A stretch of 64,000 nt of DNA from Croceivirga sp009797885 (GTDB taxonomy: Bacteria > Bacteroidota > Bacteroidia > Flavobacteriales > Flavobacteriaceae). Both the position numbers and the translations under genes were made by a program. The stretch is taken from positions 5,146,001 through 5,210,000 of the forward strand of contig AP035880.1 in the NCBI GenBank assembly GCA_045866215.1, read 5' to 3'. The notes beneath the pieces are model-generated. The model was given only the letters and a program-made list of their open reading frames with translations. It did no database searches and was not told the DNA's origin. Numbering within the stretch: the first letter of the stretch is position 1; each line of letters opens with the position of its first letter. Below are positions 18,433-27,132 of this stretch, one piece after another.

Positions 18433-19656
18433 TTATTCCAATGCATATGCCCTGTTTACTGGCCATTCATCATCATATCCCACCATCCACTTTCGTGATG
18501 CAAGTTCGTTGTCCGTGGCCAAGCATGCATCGAGATCTGCCCGTATAACGGCTTCATCCATATCCTGACCTATGAATACGATTTCATTTTTCCGGTCCCC
18601 AAAGGTTTTGTCCCAATTTGATTCAATATGTTCTTGATTCTCCAAAAACACCAAATACTCCGCCCGTTTTTGAAAAGGCATACTGCTCCACCAGACCCCG
18701 GCGCCATCAGTCCTTAAAGATCCTCCCGCTTGGCCCCACACCAAGGCTTGTTCGGGTCGTGAAGCAATCCAAAACAGCCCCTTACTACGAATGATGGTAG
18801 TTGGAAATCGATATTGTACATACTGCCAAAAACGTTCTGGATCAAAAGGCTTTCTGCTTCGATACACAAAGGAACCAATGCCATACTCCTCGGTTTCGGG
18901 GGTATGTTCTTCCTTTTTGAGTTCCTCGATCCAACCGGCACTTTGCTCCGCCTCCTCAAAATTGAAAAGCCCGGTATTGAGTACGTCTCCAGGGCTTACT
19001 TTTCCAAAGTGGGATTCAATGATACGGGCGGAAGGATTCAACTTGGCAATGGTCGCATGTAAGATTCCCAAATGCTCTTCGGACACCAGGTCTGTTTTAT
19101 TCAGAACAATGACATTGGCAAACTCTATCTGATCCGTTAGTAGGTTTACAATGGTACGATAGTCACCCTCCATATCCGTAAGGTCCCTATCCATTAAGGT
19201 TTCCGGACTGCCAAAATCCTTGAAAAAATTGAAGGCGTCTACCACAGTAACCATGGTATCCACATAACTGAATCGGGAGAGGTCGATGTTGTTCTCCTCA
19301 TCGACAAAGGAAAAAGTCTGGGCGACCGGCACGGGTTCGCTGATGCCCGTACTTTCAATAAGCAAATAATCAAATCGATTTTCCTTGGCCAAACGCTCAA
19401 CTTCCACCATCAAATCCTCCCTAAGGGTGCAGCAAATACAGCCGTTGCTCATTTCCACCAGCTTTTCCTCCGTACGGGAAAGGGTGTTTTCGCTCTTTAC
19501 CAATTCCGCATCCACGTTGACCTCGCTCATATCATTTACGATCACGGCAACTTTCAAGCCCTCCTTGTTGTGGAGAACATGGTTTAGCAAAGTGGTCTTT
19601 CCTGCGCCTAAAAACCCGCTCAACACGGTTACGGGGAGTTTCTTTTCTGTTTCCAT
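18433..19656 (-). CDS. CobW/ZNG1-type GTP-binding metallochaperone
   Basis: 407 aa. G1/Walker A GFLGAGKTTLLNHVL, the metal-binding Cys motif NGCICCTLREDL (CxCC), G3-region ESTGISEP, NKTD for guanine recognition, and a C-terminal CobW_C domain (GSFVYRSRKPFDPERFW). Members bind Zn2+ and GTP and hand metal to client enzymes under zinc limitation. Downstream of a DUF1826 and a MerC-like gene on the same strand, next to a Fur-family regulator, it fits a Zur-regulated low-zinc response. 137 bp separate it from the DUF1826 gene, so it may have its own promoter. Confidence 0.93.
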   Translation of the reverse strand: METEKKLPVTVLSGFLGAGKTTLLNHVLHNKEGLKVAVIVNDMSEVNVDAELVKSENTLSRTEEKLVEMSNGCICCTLREDLMVEVERLAKENRFDYLLIESTGISEPVPVAQTFSFVDEENNIDLSRFSYVDTMVTVVDAFNFFKDFGSPETLMDRDLTDMEGDYRTIVNLLTDQIEFANVIVLNKTDLVSEEHLGILHATIAKLNPSARIIESHFGKVSPGDVLNTGLFNFEEAEQSAGWIEELKKEEHTPETEEYGIGSFVYRSRKPFDPERFWQYVQYRFPTTIIRSKGLFWIASRPEQALVWGQAGGSLRTDGAGVWWSSMPFQKRAEYLVFLENQEHIESNWDKTFGDRKNEIVFIGQDMDEAVIRADLDACLATDNELASRKWMVGYDDEWPVNRAYALE

Positions 19657-19793
19657 ATCTTCTTAATTATCCAACTATTTTTTAACATCCAATGTTCCCT
19701 GTCCACAGGAACTTCTATTTTTGTACATTTTTTATCCGGTCAATTTTGCATCCCGCAAATGAGCTTGTTGCCCTCTTTTTTGTTTAAGGAATA

Positions 19794-20438
19794 TCATATC
19801 GGAAGATTCAGGGATTGATTGGGGTCGATACTAAGCAACAATCGTTCTTCACCGCTTTCTTCAATGTTTGGACTGCGGTGCAAAACAGGGGTTGAGTCCG
19901 GATATAGGGCACCTTTTAAAACCACTACATCCCCAGTGGCAACCTGCTGAATAAGACTTTTGTCAGGCACAATATTTTGATTGCCTTTTCCGCTTAGATA
20001 GGCTTTTCGATCAACGGCGTTCTCAGGTAGCCATAACGTACCTGGCCCATAATAGGTGCAAAGCATTCTGAGTTCATTATTGTCCGCATGGAACCTGGAG
20101 CACATATTGGTGCTTACGGTGGCCAGTGAAACGCGGAAAGAAGATACCTTGGTCACTTGTTGGAACAATTCCAAAAGATTTAAAATGTCCCCCAATAGGC
20201 CCACATGCTCCGGAAGTACATTGGTCAAATAAGAGCTAAGGGAAAATATGATTTCTTCCACTGTACCATTTGCCCGGCATTCCATCGGTCGTTTGGCGAC
20301 TTGGGCAAGCTCCCCCTTCAATTGTGTTATCCCACGTCGGTAAACGGCGAGATTCTTGGTTTTCAAGTGAATGTCCTGTAATATGCTTACATCGGTGCCA
20401 ATTGCGGCATGATCATCCAAGGTGTTGATTGGTGTCAT
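19794..20438 (-). CDS. DUF1826 domain protein
   Basis: 214 aa, soluble. The family motifs RFHADNNELRMLCTYYGPGTLWL and VLKGALYP...LHRSP are present; the conserved His and Asp residues (HAD) suggest a metal or oxygenase-like site, though function is not established. The family tends to occur next to CobW-type zinc genes, which holds here. Its start overlaps the MerC-like stop by 4 bp (ATGA), so the two are translationally coupled. Confidence 0.85.
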   Translation of the reverse strand: MTPINTLDDHAAIGTDVSILQDIHLKTKNLAVYRRGITQLKGELAQVAKRPMECRANGTVEEIIFSLSSYLTNVLPEHVGLLGDILNLLELFQQVTKVSSFRVSLATVSTNMCSRFHADNNELRMLCTYYGPGTLWLPENAVDRKAYLSGKGNQNIVPDKSLIQQVATGDVVVLKGALYPDSTPVLHRSPNIEESGEERLLLSIDPNQSLNLPI

Positions 20439-20869
20439 TGATCGGTGTTTTCAGCGGTGACTTTCATCCTGGATTTTTTACAATGGCGATGGTTATACAA
20501 ATGGGCTATAACCAAGGTAATGGAGCCAACATACATGAACCATATCCCGTGGTGGAAATGAAAGCTCTCGGATAAAAGCCCAATGGCAAAAATGCTCCAT
20601 GCCCCCCATAAAACCCTCTTAATACCAGTATGGTCGGTATGTCTTGCAGAATACCAAACCGCGGCCAGACTCAAGACCAGAAAAAGGTAATCCAATAGCG
20701 CCCAAAAACCGGGGCCATGACTATGCTTGCCCATGGCGGTCTCCAAAACCGGTCTAGCGGCAAAGAACACGGGGGTCAGGGCACAATGAATAGCGCAAAG
20801 GCCACTGGCCGCTGCCCCGAGGAAGTCGGAATAACCTAATTTTTCCATTTGCCCTATACTGCGCATCAT
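20435..20869 (-). CDS. MerC domain membrane protein
   Basis: 144 aa, four membrane helices. The first helix holds SGLCAIHCALTPVFFAARP, with the MerC CxxxC pair, and the loops are rich in His (GKHSHGP, SFHFHHGIW, HLYNHRHCKK). MerC is known as a mercury importer, but members next to Zur and CobW genes more likely move zinc or another divalent metal. The leader contains a -33/-7 promoter overlapped by palindromic operators. The start has two ATGs in a row (MMRSIGQM). Confidence 0.88.
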   Translation of the reverse strand: MMRSIGQMEKLGYSDFLGAAASGLCAIHCALTPVFFAARPVLETAMGKHSHGPGFWALLDYLFLVLSLAAVWYSARHTDHTGIKRVLWGAWSIFAIGLLSESFHFHHGIWFMYVGSITLVIAHLYNHRHCKKSRMKVTAENTDQ

Positions 20870-20888
20870 GTATTTTTATGGTCTTAAA

Positions 20889-20903
20889 TGCAACTGAGTC
20901 GCA
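20889..20903. promoter_or_regulatory. Second, imperfect Zur-type operator
   Basis: TGCAACT-G-AGTCGCA, a 7-1-7 repeat with one mismatch to the perfect palindrome at 20923. It touches the -7 box of the merC-side promoter (TATTTTTG on the minus strand, 20909-20902), so binding here would block the MerC-like gene. Confidence 0.6.
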
Positions 20904-20931
20904 AAAATAAACAAACAATTTGTTATTGCAA
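20902..20931 (-). promoter_or_regulatory. Promoter of the MerC/DUF1826 genes
   Basis: On the minus strand TTG (20931-20929), 19 bp, then TATTTTTG (20909-20902), a full match to the Bacteroidota -33/-7 form. The -33 lies inside the 23-bp palindrome and the -7 at the edge of the second operator. Confidence 0.6.
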
Positions 20932-20945
20932 CTCAGTTGCAATAA
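20923..20945. promoter_or_regulatory. Perfect 23-bp palindrome, probable Zur/Fur operator
   Basis: Arms TTATTGCAACT and AGTTGCAATAA surround a central C. It sits between the divergent Fur-family regulator and the MerC-like gene. On the plus strand it fills the 20-bp spacer between TTTG (20919-20922) and TAAATTTA (20943-20950), so a bound repressor would block both directions. Fur-family proteins bind AT-rich palindromes of this kind. Confidence 0.75.
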
Positions 20946-20954
20946 ATTTACGGC

Positions 20955-21341
20955 ATGGGAATAATTCGAAGGACCAAGTCGGTCAAGGCATTGCTCAATG
21001 AATTTGTGCAGACCAAAATGGCCCTGTCCACAATGGAACTGGTGGAACGGCTGCATCACCAAATGAACAAGTCCACGGTCTACCGGATTCTTGAGCGTTT
21101 GGAAGATGATGGTATCCTGCATTCGTTTGCCGGAAAAGATGGACTTACTTGGTACGCACTATGTAACAACAATGGTTGTTCGCACCAGCAACATAGGGAT
21201 ACCCATCCGCATTTTCAGTGTCGGGATTGTGGCAAAACGGAATGCCTGCCCATTAGTATTCCTATTCCAGAGGTTGCGGAACACCGCATAGATTCCGTCT
21301 CCCTTTTGTTGATAGGGAAATGTGCCGATTGTATTTCCTAG
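20955..21341 (+). CDS. Fur-family regulator, probably Zur
   Basis: 128 aa. Winged helix in the first 80 residues with the recognition region NKSTVYRILERLEDDGI, then the dimerisation part with metal ligands HRDTHPHFQCRDC, the structural CxxC (QCRDCGKTEC) and a second CxxC at the end (GKCADCIS). It is divergent from the MerC-like gene across a perfect palindrome. The CobW, MerC and DUF1826 neighbours point to zinc rather than iron. The -7 box is only 5 bp before the ATG, so the mRNA may be leaderless or nearly so. Confidence 0.88.
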   Translation: MGIIRRTKSVKALLNEFVQTKMALSTMELVERLHHQMNKSTVYRILERLEDDGILHSFAGKDGLTWYALCNNNGCSHQQHRDTHPHFQCRDCGKTECLPISIPIPEVAEHRIDSVSLLLIGKCADCIS

Positions 21342-21430
21342 TGTGAAGTAAAAAAGAAACGTATACACTCGTTTTGGGGGAATCCGCACCAATTTACACC
21401 GTCTTTACCAATAGGGAACAATTATAAAAT

Positions 21431-22339
21431 ATGAAAGGTAAGAACAGCTTTGAGATCATTATCATTGGCGGAAGTTATTCAGGGCTATCAGCAGGTATGT
21501 CCTTGGGCAGGGCATTAAAAAGTGTTTTGATCATAGACAGCGGACAACCTTGTAATAGTCAAACGCCGCATTCACACAACTTTATTACCCAGGACGGAAA
21601 AACCCCAAAGGAAATCGCTACGCTTGCCAGACAACAAGTAGAAGAATATGGGACCGTTGAATTTTATGATGGCCTTGCAACGGGCGCAAAAAAAACAACC
21701 AATGGATTTGAAGTAACGACCGAAAGGGGCGATATATTCGCAGCGCGGAAACTCATTTTTGCCACAGGGGTTAAGGACCTAATGCCCAACATAGGAGGTT
21801 TTGCAGAATGTTGGGGAAAATCCGTTATTCATTGTCCGTATTGCCACGGTTACGAAGTAAGAAATGAAAGAACCGGCATATTGGCCAATGGGGATCCTGC
21901 ATTCCATTATGCCCAACTCATTAGTAATTGGACAAAAGATCTGACCCTATTCACAAATGGAAAAAGTACCTTAAATCAAGTACAGATTGAAAAGATAACA
22001 AAACACGATATTTCCATTGTGGAGAAGAAAATTGTTTCTTTTGAACACCGTAATGGCAATATCCATCAAATTGTTTTTGAAGATCGTTCCACTTTTGAGC
22101 TCAAAGCCATCTACGCGCGACCAGACTTTGAACAACATTGTAAGATTCCAGAAAAACTGGGATGCGAGTTGACGGAGGAAGGACTCCTAAAAGTAGATTT
22201 CTTTCAAAAAACGACAGTGGAAGGTGTTCTCGCCTGTGGGGACAATGCAAGCCCTTTGCGGGCCGTCTCATATGCCGTGGCAACGGGAACCATTGCAGGT
22301 GCCATGCTCAACAACGGAATGACCGAGGAAGCGTTTTAA
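21431..22339 (+). CDS. Thioredoxin-reductase-like FAD/NAD(P) oxidoreductase
   Basis: 302 aa, one domain pair. FAD motif IIIGGSYSGLSAGMSLGRA near the N-terminus, a redox CxxC in SVIHCPYCHGYEV, and the second FAD motif GVLACGDNASPLRAVSYAVATGT. Length and motif order match low-molecular-weight thioredoxin reductase relatives. The NADPH-binding stretch (RTGILANGDPA) departs from canonical GxGxxA, so the electron donor is uncertain. It is 90 bp after the Fur-family gene, with an apparently separate start. Confidence 0.9.
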   Translation: MKGKNSFEIIIIGGSYSGLSAGMSLGRALKSVLIIDSGQPCNSQTPHSHNFITQDGKTPKEIATLARQQVEEYGTVEFYDGLATGAKKTTNGFEVTTERGDIFAARKLIFATGVKDLMPNIGGFAECWGKSVIHCPYCHGYEVRNERTGILANGDPAFHYAQLISNWTKDLTLFTNGKSTLNQVQIEKITKHDISIVEKKIVSFEHRNGNIHQIVFEDRSTFELKAIYARPDFEQHCKIPEKLGCELTEEGLLKVDFFQKTTVEGVLACGDNASPLRAVSYAVATGTIAGAMLNNGMTEEAF

Positions 22340-22556
22340 TGGGAATAAGATGTACCAAACCATTTGTAGTACCCTCATTGCCAACAAGAGCGGGGAACGC
22401 CTCACAAGACCGTTATTGACAAAACTGTGGCTCCAAAGAATTGGGCCTGTAAAATATTTAACAAAGAAATAAACTCCGTTACGAATCAGAAAGTCCTTCA
22501 GATTTTTAGTTTAGACCCGCAAAAATGAACGTTGGACCTATAAAGAAATTAAAAGA

Positions 22557-23894
22557 ATGAAGCTATTCAATTATCTAGCATTGCGAGTTGCCATCCTGGC
22601 ATGCCTCACGGTTGTTCCTGTTATTGCACAACATCATCATGATGACCTACACCATTGGGAGGTTCCCAGCCGGGATCCCGATCGGATCATGTTGACGTTC
22701 CATGGTGATCCATCAACGAGCCGAGCGGTAACCTGGCGTACCGATACCAGTATTACCAAAGCCGTTGCACAAATTGCGGAGGCCACGGTAAATTCCGGGT
22801 TTGCCGATGATGCGGTGACCATGGATGCCAAAACGGAACCATTCGATTTGGGTCTGTACAAAAGTAATGCCTCCCTGATCGTCCACTACCATAGTGTCGT
22901 ATTCGAAGGGCTGAAACCGGATGTGCTGTATGCCTATCGTGTTGGGGACGGCAACGATTACTGGTCCGAATGGATTCAGTTTCGCACGGCAAAACCTGAT
23001 TATGCCCCGACCCAATTCGTATATTTTGGTGACGCCCAAAACGATGTTCTCGCCCATTGGTCCCGTACGATCCGTATGGCCTACCAAACTGCCCCCAATG
23101 CCTCATTTGTGGTCCATGCCGGAGACCTGATCAACACTGCCCATCGCGACCAGGAGTGGGCGGAATGGTATAAAGCCGGTGGATTTATCCATAGCCAATG
23201 GACAGCGATACCCGTTGTTGGGAATCATGAATTCTCGTCCATTGAAAAAGGGGAGGCAAGGAAGCTTTCCATTCAATGGCGGCCACAGTTCACACTGCCA
23301 GTAGAGAAGGATTTGGACCCAAAACTACATGAGACCGTGTATACCGTAGATTATCAAGATGTACGGATTATTGCCCTCAACTCCAATGATTTGCTGGAAG
23401 AACAAACCGCGTATCTTGAACAGCAACTGAAAAATTGTACCGCTAAATGGAAGATCATTACCTGCCACCATTCCGTATTCTCACCAGCCAAGGGACGTGA
23501 CTTCCAGTTCGCGCGAGAAAACTGGAAACCACTTCTTGACAAATATGGTGTGGATTTAGTGCTCAATGGTCATGATCACACGTATGCAAGAGGTCATGTG
23601 CCTATTAGAACCACGGATTCGGAAAATAGCGATGACCTCGGTACGGTCTATGTCACATCTGTAAGTGGTCCTAAACAGTATCAGGTGGATGCCGAGCAAA
23701 TGAAAGCCTATGCAACCCAGGGATATCGTTTGGACAAATCGGCCGAACAAACCCAATTCTTCCAGGTCATTACCATTGAGAACAACACGCTCACCTACGT
23801 GGCGTATACAACCTTGGGTGAAGAATATGACCGGGCCTTGATCACCAAGGACTTCAGTACAGGAAAGAAAGCACTATGGCATAAGGCAGAGTAG
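22557..23894 (+). CDS. Purple acid phosphatase-like metallophosphoesterase, exported
   Basis: 445 aa. Signal peptide (MKLFNYLALRVAILACLTVVPVIAQ), then a His-rich start (HHHDDLHHW), an N-terminal fibronectin-like domain (RIMLTFHGDPSTSRAVTWRTD), and a metallophosphoesterase domain with the five motif blocks GDAQND, HAGDLIN, VGNHEF, ITCHHSVFSP and LNGHDHTYARG. This is the layout of plant-type purple acid phosphatases, which remove phosphate from esters outside the cytoplasm at a binuclear metal centre. A single gene with its own terminator downstream. Confidence 0.93.
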   Translation: MKLFNYLALRVAILACLTVVPVIAQHHHDDLHHWEVPSRDPDRIMLTFHGDPSTSRAVTWRTDTSITKAVAQIAEATVNSGFADDAVTMDAKTEPFDLGLYKSNASLIVHYHSVVFEGLKPDVLYAYRVGDGNDYWSEWIQFRTAKPDYAPTQFVYFGDAQNDVLAHWSRTIRMAYQTAPNASFVVHAGDLINTAHRDQEWAEWYKAGGFIHSQWTAIPVVGNHEFSSIEKGEARKLSIQWRPQFTLPVEKDLDPKLHETVYTVDYQDVRIIALNSNDLLEEQTAYLEQQLKNCTAKWKIITCHHSVFSPAKGRDFQFARENWKPLLDKYGVDLVLNGHDHTYARGHVPIRTTDSENSDDLGTVYVTSVSGPKQYQVDAEQMKAYATQGYRLDKSAEQTQFFQVITIENNTLTYVAYTTLGEEYDRALITKDFSTGKKALWHKAE

Positions 23895-23933
23895 CTCCGC
23901 AATCAAGCAAACGTTCTTGTTGCCGTTTAAAGG

Positions 23934-23966
23934 AAAATCCCACCAAGTACTTGTGTGGGATTTTTT
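23934..23966 (+). terminator. Rho-independent terminator after the phosphatase
   Basis: AAATCCCAC pairs with GTGGGATTT around an 11-nt loop, followed by a run of T. Confidence 0.85.
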
Positions 23967-24074
23967 AAACTATGAATTTCCTAGAACTAGTGGATACATA
24001 GGATAATGGTCCAACCGTTTCATACAATATGTTTTCTTTACGGTTGACTTTTCGTCATAAGAAATCTATTATTT

Positions 24075-24103
24075 ATGAAAGTTATTTCATATTTTTATGA
24101 AAT
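24075..24103. promoter_or_regulatory. Overlapping palindromes, probable MarR operator
   Basis: Three half-sites ATGAAA / TTTCAT / ATGAAA form two overlapping inverted repeats: ATGAAA-GTTA-TTTCAT (24075-24090) and ATTTCATA-TTTT-TATGAAAT (24084-24103). They end 13 bp before the ATG at 24117, where a MarR-type autorepressor would be expected to bind. Their presence argues against translation starting at the first in-frame ATG, 24075. Confidence 0.6.
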
Positions 24104-24116
24104 ATTATTTAAAACT

Positions 24117-25100
24117 ATGTGGCTAGAAGATTTAGGATATTTATCCATTGGCTCCCAAATGCGAAGGGTCTACGAGAAACTGCAATCCGAAGGAGATAGC
24201 ATTTACAAGCACATGGGAATTCCGTTCAAGTCCAGTTGGTTTCCCATCTACTATGTGTTAAGCCAGACCACCAGGGCATTGACCGTTATGGAACTAACAG
24301 AAAGCATTTCCTACAGTAGGATAACGGTTAAAAATGTGATTCGCGAACTGGAGAAAGCGGGATATGTGACCATACTATCCAACCCAACTGACAATCGTTC
24401 AAAACTCATTCAGCTTACTGCGAAGGGAAAAGGTATGGAACCCGAATTACAGTCGATTTGGCGCTTGTTCCACAAGCATTTGGAAAATCTTTTTGGTAAG
24501 GACGATTTTTTACATCAGCTTATTGAGATCAATCATAAATTAAACACAACCTCCCTAAAGAAAGAAATCATAAAAGAGTACACGAACTACATGGTTAGAA
24601 ATGCAAAGGAGACCGAATTTGAACGCATTGGGGAGTTATTGGTTGAAGTCTATTCCGCGCTCAGCGGATTTCCCAAAAAAGAGGAACAACCCCAATACTA
24701 TGAAATGCTCGGGAACGTGGGAAAACTAACAGAAAATAAAAATGTGGAATTGCTTGCCGCAGTTTCCGAACAAGGAAATATAGGCGGGGCGGTAGTTTAC
24801 TTTAACGATATGAAGGATTACGGATCCGGAGGGACCGCAACCCAGGAAAAAAACGCCTGCGGGTTCAGATTGCTCGGGGTGGATGCCAAAACCAGGGGTT
24901 TGGGAATAGGCAAAATGCTCACGGAGTACTGCATGGAAAAAGGGAAAAAAAGCAATGCTGAAACAATGGTGATCCACACTACAAAGTCCATGAAAACAGC
25001 CTGGAAGATGTACGAACGACTTGGATTTAAGAGAGCTCAAGATCTGGATTTCATGCAAGGGAACCTGCCCGTATTTGGATTTCGCTTGCCATTGAAATAA
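24117..25100 (+). CDS. MarR-type regulator fused to a GNAT acetyltransferase
   Basis: 327 aa from MWLEDLGYLSIGSQMRRV, the usual start of this fusion family; an in-frame ATG 42 bp upstream falls in the palindromic operator and is rejected. Residues 1-145 are a MarR winged helix (ALTVMELTESISYSRITVKNVIRELEKAGYV and wing NPTDNRSKLIQLT). Residues about 170-327 are a GNAT domain with the acetyl-CoA loop TRGLGIGKMLTEYC and the C-terminal TAWKMYERLGFKRAQ. It may sense a small molecule and also acetylate it. Monocistronic. Confidence 0.9.
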   Translation: MWLEDLGYLSIGSQMRRVYEKLQSEGDSIYKHMGIPFKSSWFPIYYVLSQTTRALTVMELTESISYSRITVKNVIRELEKAGYVTILSNPTDNRSKLIQLTAKGKGMEPELQSIWRLFHKHLENLFGKDDFLHQLIEINHKLNTTSLKKEIIKEYTNYMVRNAKETEFERIGELLVEVYSALSGFPKKEEQPQYYEMLGNVGKLTENKNVELLAAVSEQGNIGGAVVYFNDMKDYGSGGTATQEKNACGFRLLGVDAKTRGLGIGKMLTEYCMEKGKKSNAETMVIHTTKSMKTAWKMYERLGFKRAQDLDFMQGNLPVFGFRLPLK

Positions 25101-25295
25101 CGGAAACGCACTAGAAAAAACCTGTAATTTAACTAGCTCCGGCCAAGTATATCCTACTTGTTTTCGTTAACTTCACCTGTAAACCCACAACGCCCGTCAT
25201 TGGCCTCGTTCCCATGGGTTCATCATCCTTGGGGCAGGAACAAGTAATGGTTAAGAACAGCGTACGGATGGAGAAATCAACAGTAAAATACTAGT

Positions 25296-26255
25296 ATGGA
25301 AAAACGGGATTTTCTTAAAAATACGGCGGCAGCGGTTATTAGCTGTTCCCTATTTCCAGGAAAAGCGATAGGTAGCTTTGCGAGTAAAAGCCTTAGCAGC
25401 ATTGGGATTCAATTATTTTCACTGCCCAAATTACTTGAAAAGGATTTCAGGGCTGGGATCGAGATGCTTTCCAAAATGGGCTATAAAGAAGTTGAACTCT
25501 ATGGACCATTTCCATTTAGTGACAATTCCGTAAAAGAGGGTTGGAAGGCCATTACCCCCAATCTGGGATTTAGTGGAAGCGGTTATTTTGGACATACCCC
25601 CAAGGAAATAAAATCCATTTTAACGGATAATGGCATAAGGGCAACCGCCATCCATACCGATATGGTGACCCTACAAAACAATATGGAGGAAATTGCGGAG
25701 GCCAGTGACATACTTGGTTTTGACTATGCCGGAATACCTGCCATACCCCAGGAAAAAAGAATGACCCTGGATGGTTATAAATCCGTAGCAGAGGAATTCA
25801 ATAAAATCGGTGAGCAGGCCAAAAAGATGGGCTTAAAATTCTCCTATCACAATCACGGTTATGGGTTGCAGGAAATGGATGGTGGGATTCCTTTGAACCT
25901 GATCCTGGACCAAACGGATGAAGGCCTCGTGTTCTTTGAAATGGATATATATTGGACAACGGCCGGGGGTGCCGATCCCATTGCTTATCTCGAAGCCTAT
26001 CCAAATCGTTATCATTTAATGCACATTAAGGATATGAAGGAGAAAGTCCGGTTTTCCGGGGATGGAGGTGACCCAAATCAGTGGATTGAATTATTTCCCT
26101 ACATGACGACTGCCGGTGATGGCATATTCGATCTGGAATCTATTGTAGCGGCCGGTAAACAGGCAGGGGTCAAACATTTTTTTGTAGAGCAGGATATGGT
26201 GCATCAACCCGAAATAGCCCTGAAAAAAAGCATCGACTATTTGAAAAACCTATAA
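25296..26255 (+). CDS. Exported TIM-barrel sugar isomerase/epimerase
   Basis: 319 aa. The N-terminus MEKRDFLKNTAAAVISCSLFPGKAIG looks like the Tat/lipoprotein-type leader common on such proteins in Bacteroidota, though with KR rather than a clear RR. The AP-endonuclease-2 TIM barrel shows SIGIQLFSL, GYKEVELYGPF, KFSYHNHGYGL, FFEMDIYWT, HLMHIKDMK and FFVEQD, with the metal-binding Glu, Asp and His residues of the fold. It may isomerise or epimerise a sugar derivative in the periplasm. The metallo-beta-lactamase gene begins 20 bp after it, so they share a transcript. Confidence 0.88.
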   Translation: MEKRDFLKNTAAAVISCSLFPGKAIGSFASKSLSSIGIQLFSLPKLLEKDFRAGIEMLSKMGYKEVELYGPFPFSDNSVKEGWKAITPNLGFSGSGYFGHTPKEIKSILTDNGIRATAIHTDMVTLQNNMEEIAEASDILGFDYAGIPAIPQEKRMTLDGYKSVAEEFNKIGEQAKKMGLKFSYHNHGYGLQEMDGGIPLNLILDQTDEGLVFFEMDIYWTTAGGADPIAYLEAYPNRYHLMHIKDMKEKVRFSGDGGDPNQWIELFPYMTTAGDGIFDLESIVAAGKQAGVKHFFVEQDMVHQPEIALKKSIDYLKNL

Positions 26256-26275
26256 TACCCTTGACCAAAAACAAA

Positions 26276-27079
26276 ATGACGAAAGTATTCTTGCGGCTCT
26301 TTCTTGTGATGGGATTGATTTTTCTTTCGTGCAAGGAATCGCCCTCTGGACAAAATCGTACAAAACAAAACTCCACAAACGAAGACTCCAAGAAACAAAC
26401 GGTTGGGGGTTCCATAGTCCATCAAACCGAAAACTTGATCATTCAAAAGCTTTCAAATCATAGCTATACGCATATTTCATATTTGCATACCGAAGATTAC
26501 GGAAAGGTGGCCTGTAATGGAATGTTGATTGTAAACGAAGGCAAGGGCATTGTTTTTGACACCCCAACGGACGACACGGCTTCCTTAGAACTACTGAAAT
26601 TTGTTGCCAATAGGCTTAGAAGTGAGGTGATTGCCCTTGTTCCCACCCATTTTCACGACGACTGTATTGGTGGAATAAAAGCATTTGAACAACACAATGT
26701 TCCGACTTATGCCACCCACAAAACTATAGAACTATTAAAAAAGAATGGGGAAACCCTCCCCAGGAAAATTCAGGAATTTGACAGCACACTAACCTTAGCT
26801 GTTGGGAATAAAAGGGTTGATATCGCCTACTTTGGTGAAGGCCATACCAAGGACAACTGTATAGCGTATTTTCCTGAGGATAATGTGCTCTTTGGTGGTT
26901 GTCTGATCAAAAGCGATGGGGCTGGAAAAGGATATTTGGGAGATGCGAATACTATGGCCTGGCCAGAAACTGTTCGTAAGATCAAATTGAAATATCCAAA
27001 TATCGAAATTGTCATTCCCGGACACGGAAAATGGGGTGGCACGGAACTCTTGGACTATACCATTGAACTATTTAAATAA
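26276..27079 (+). CDS. Subclass B1 metallo-beta-lactamase, lipoprotein form
   Basis: 267 aa from the ATG at 26276; an in-frame TTG 15 bp earlier is less likely. Lipobox-like IFLSC at about 17-21. All B1 zinc ligands are visible: His125, His127 and Asp129 (HFHDD), His190 (GEGHTKDN), Cys209 (FGGCLIKS) and His250 (GHGKWGG). The length and spacing match chromosomal flavobacterial enzymes such as BlaB or IND, which hydrolyse carbapenems and other beta-lactams using two zinc ions. Activity is inferred, not shown. The lipid anchor and the operon partner, an isomerase, are unusual for a resistance gene. Confidence 0.92.
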   Translation: MTKVFLRLFLVMGLIFLSCKESPSGQNRTKQNSTNEDSKKQTVGGSIVHQTENLIIQKLSNHSYTHISYLHTEDYGKVACNGMLIVNEGKGIVFDTPTDDTASLELLKFVANRLRSEVIALVPTHFHDDCIGGIKAFEQHNVPTYATHKTIELLKKNGETLPRKIQEFDSTLTLAVGNKRVDIAYFGEGHTKDNCIAYFPEDNVLFGGCLIKSDGAGKGYLGDANTMAWPETVRKIKLKYPNIEIVIPGHGKWGGTELLDYTIELFK

Positions 27080-27132
27080 ATTACATAGTTGCGAACAAGG
27101 GTAATAATTCATCTGTCCATTGGTTCAGGTGT

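Noticed and set aside
19657..19793. Zur operator in front of the CobW gene (TTTGC-N5-GCAAA near 19747)
   Set aside because: The arms are short and the spacing differs from the perfect palindrome at 20923, so it is not called.
22340..22556. Possible small gene after the thioredoxin-reductase-like gene
   Set aside because: Only short frames that continue out of the upstream gene in another phase; no start with a leader and no family.
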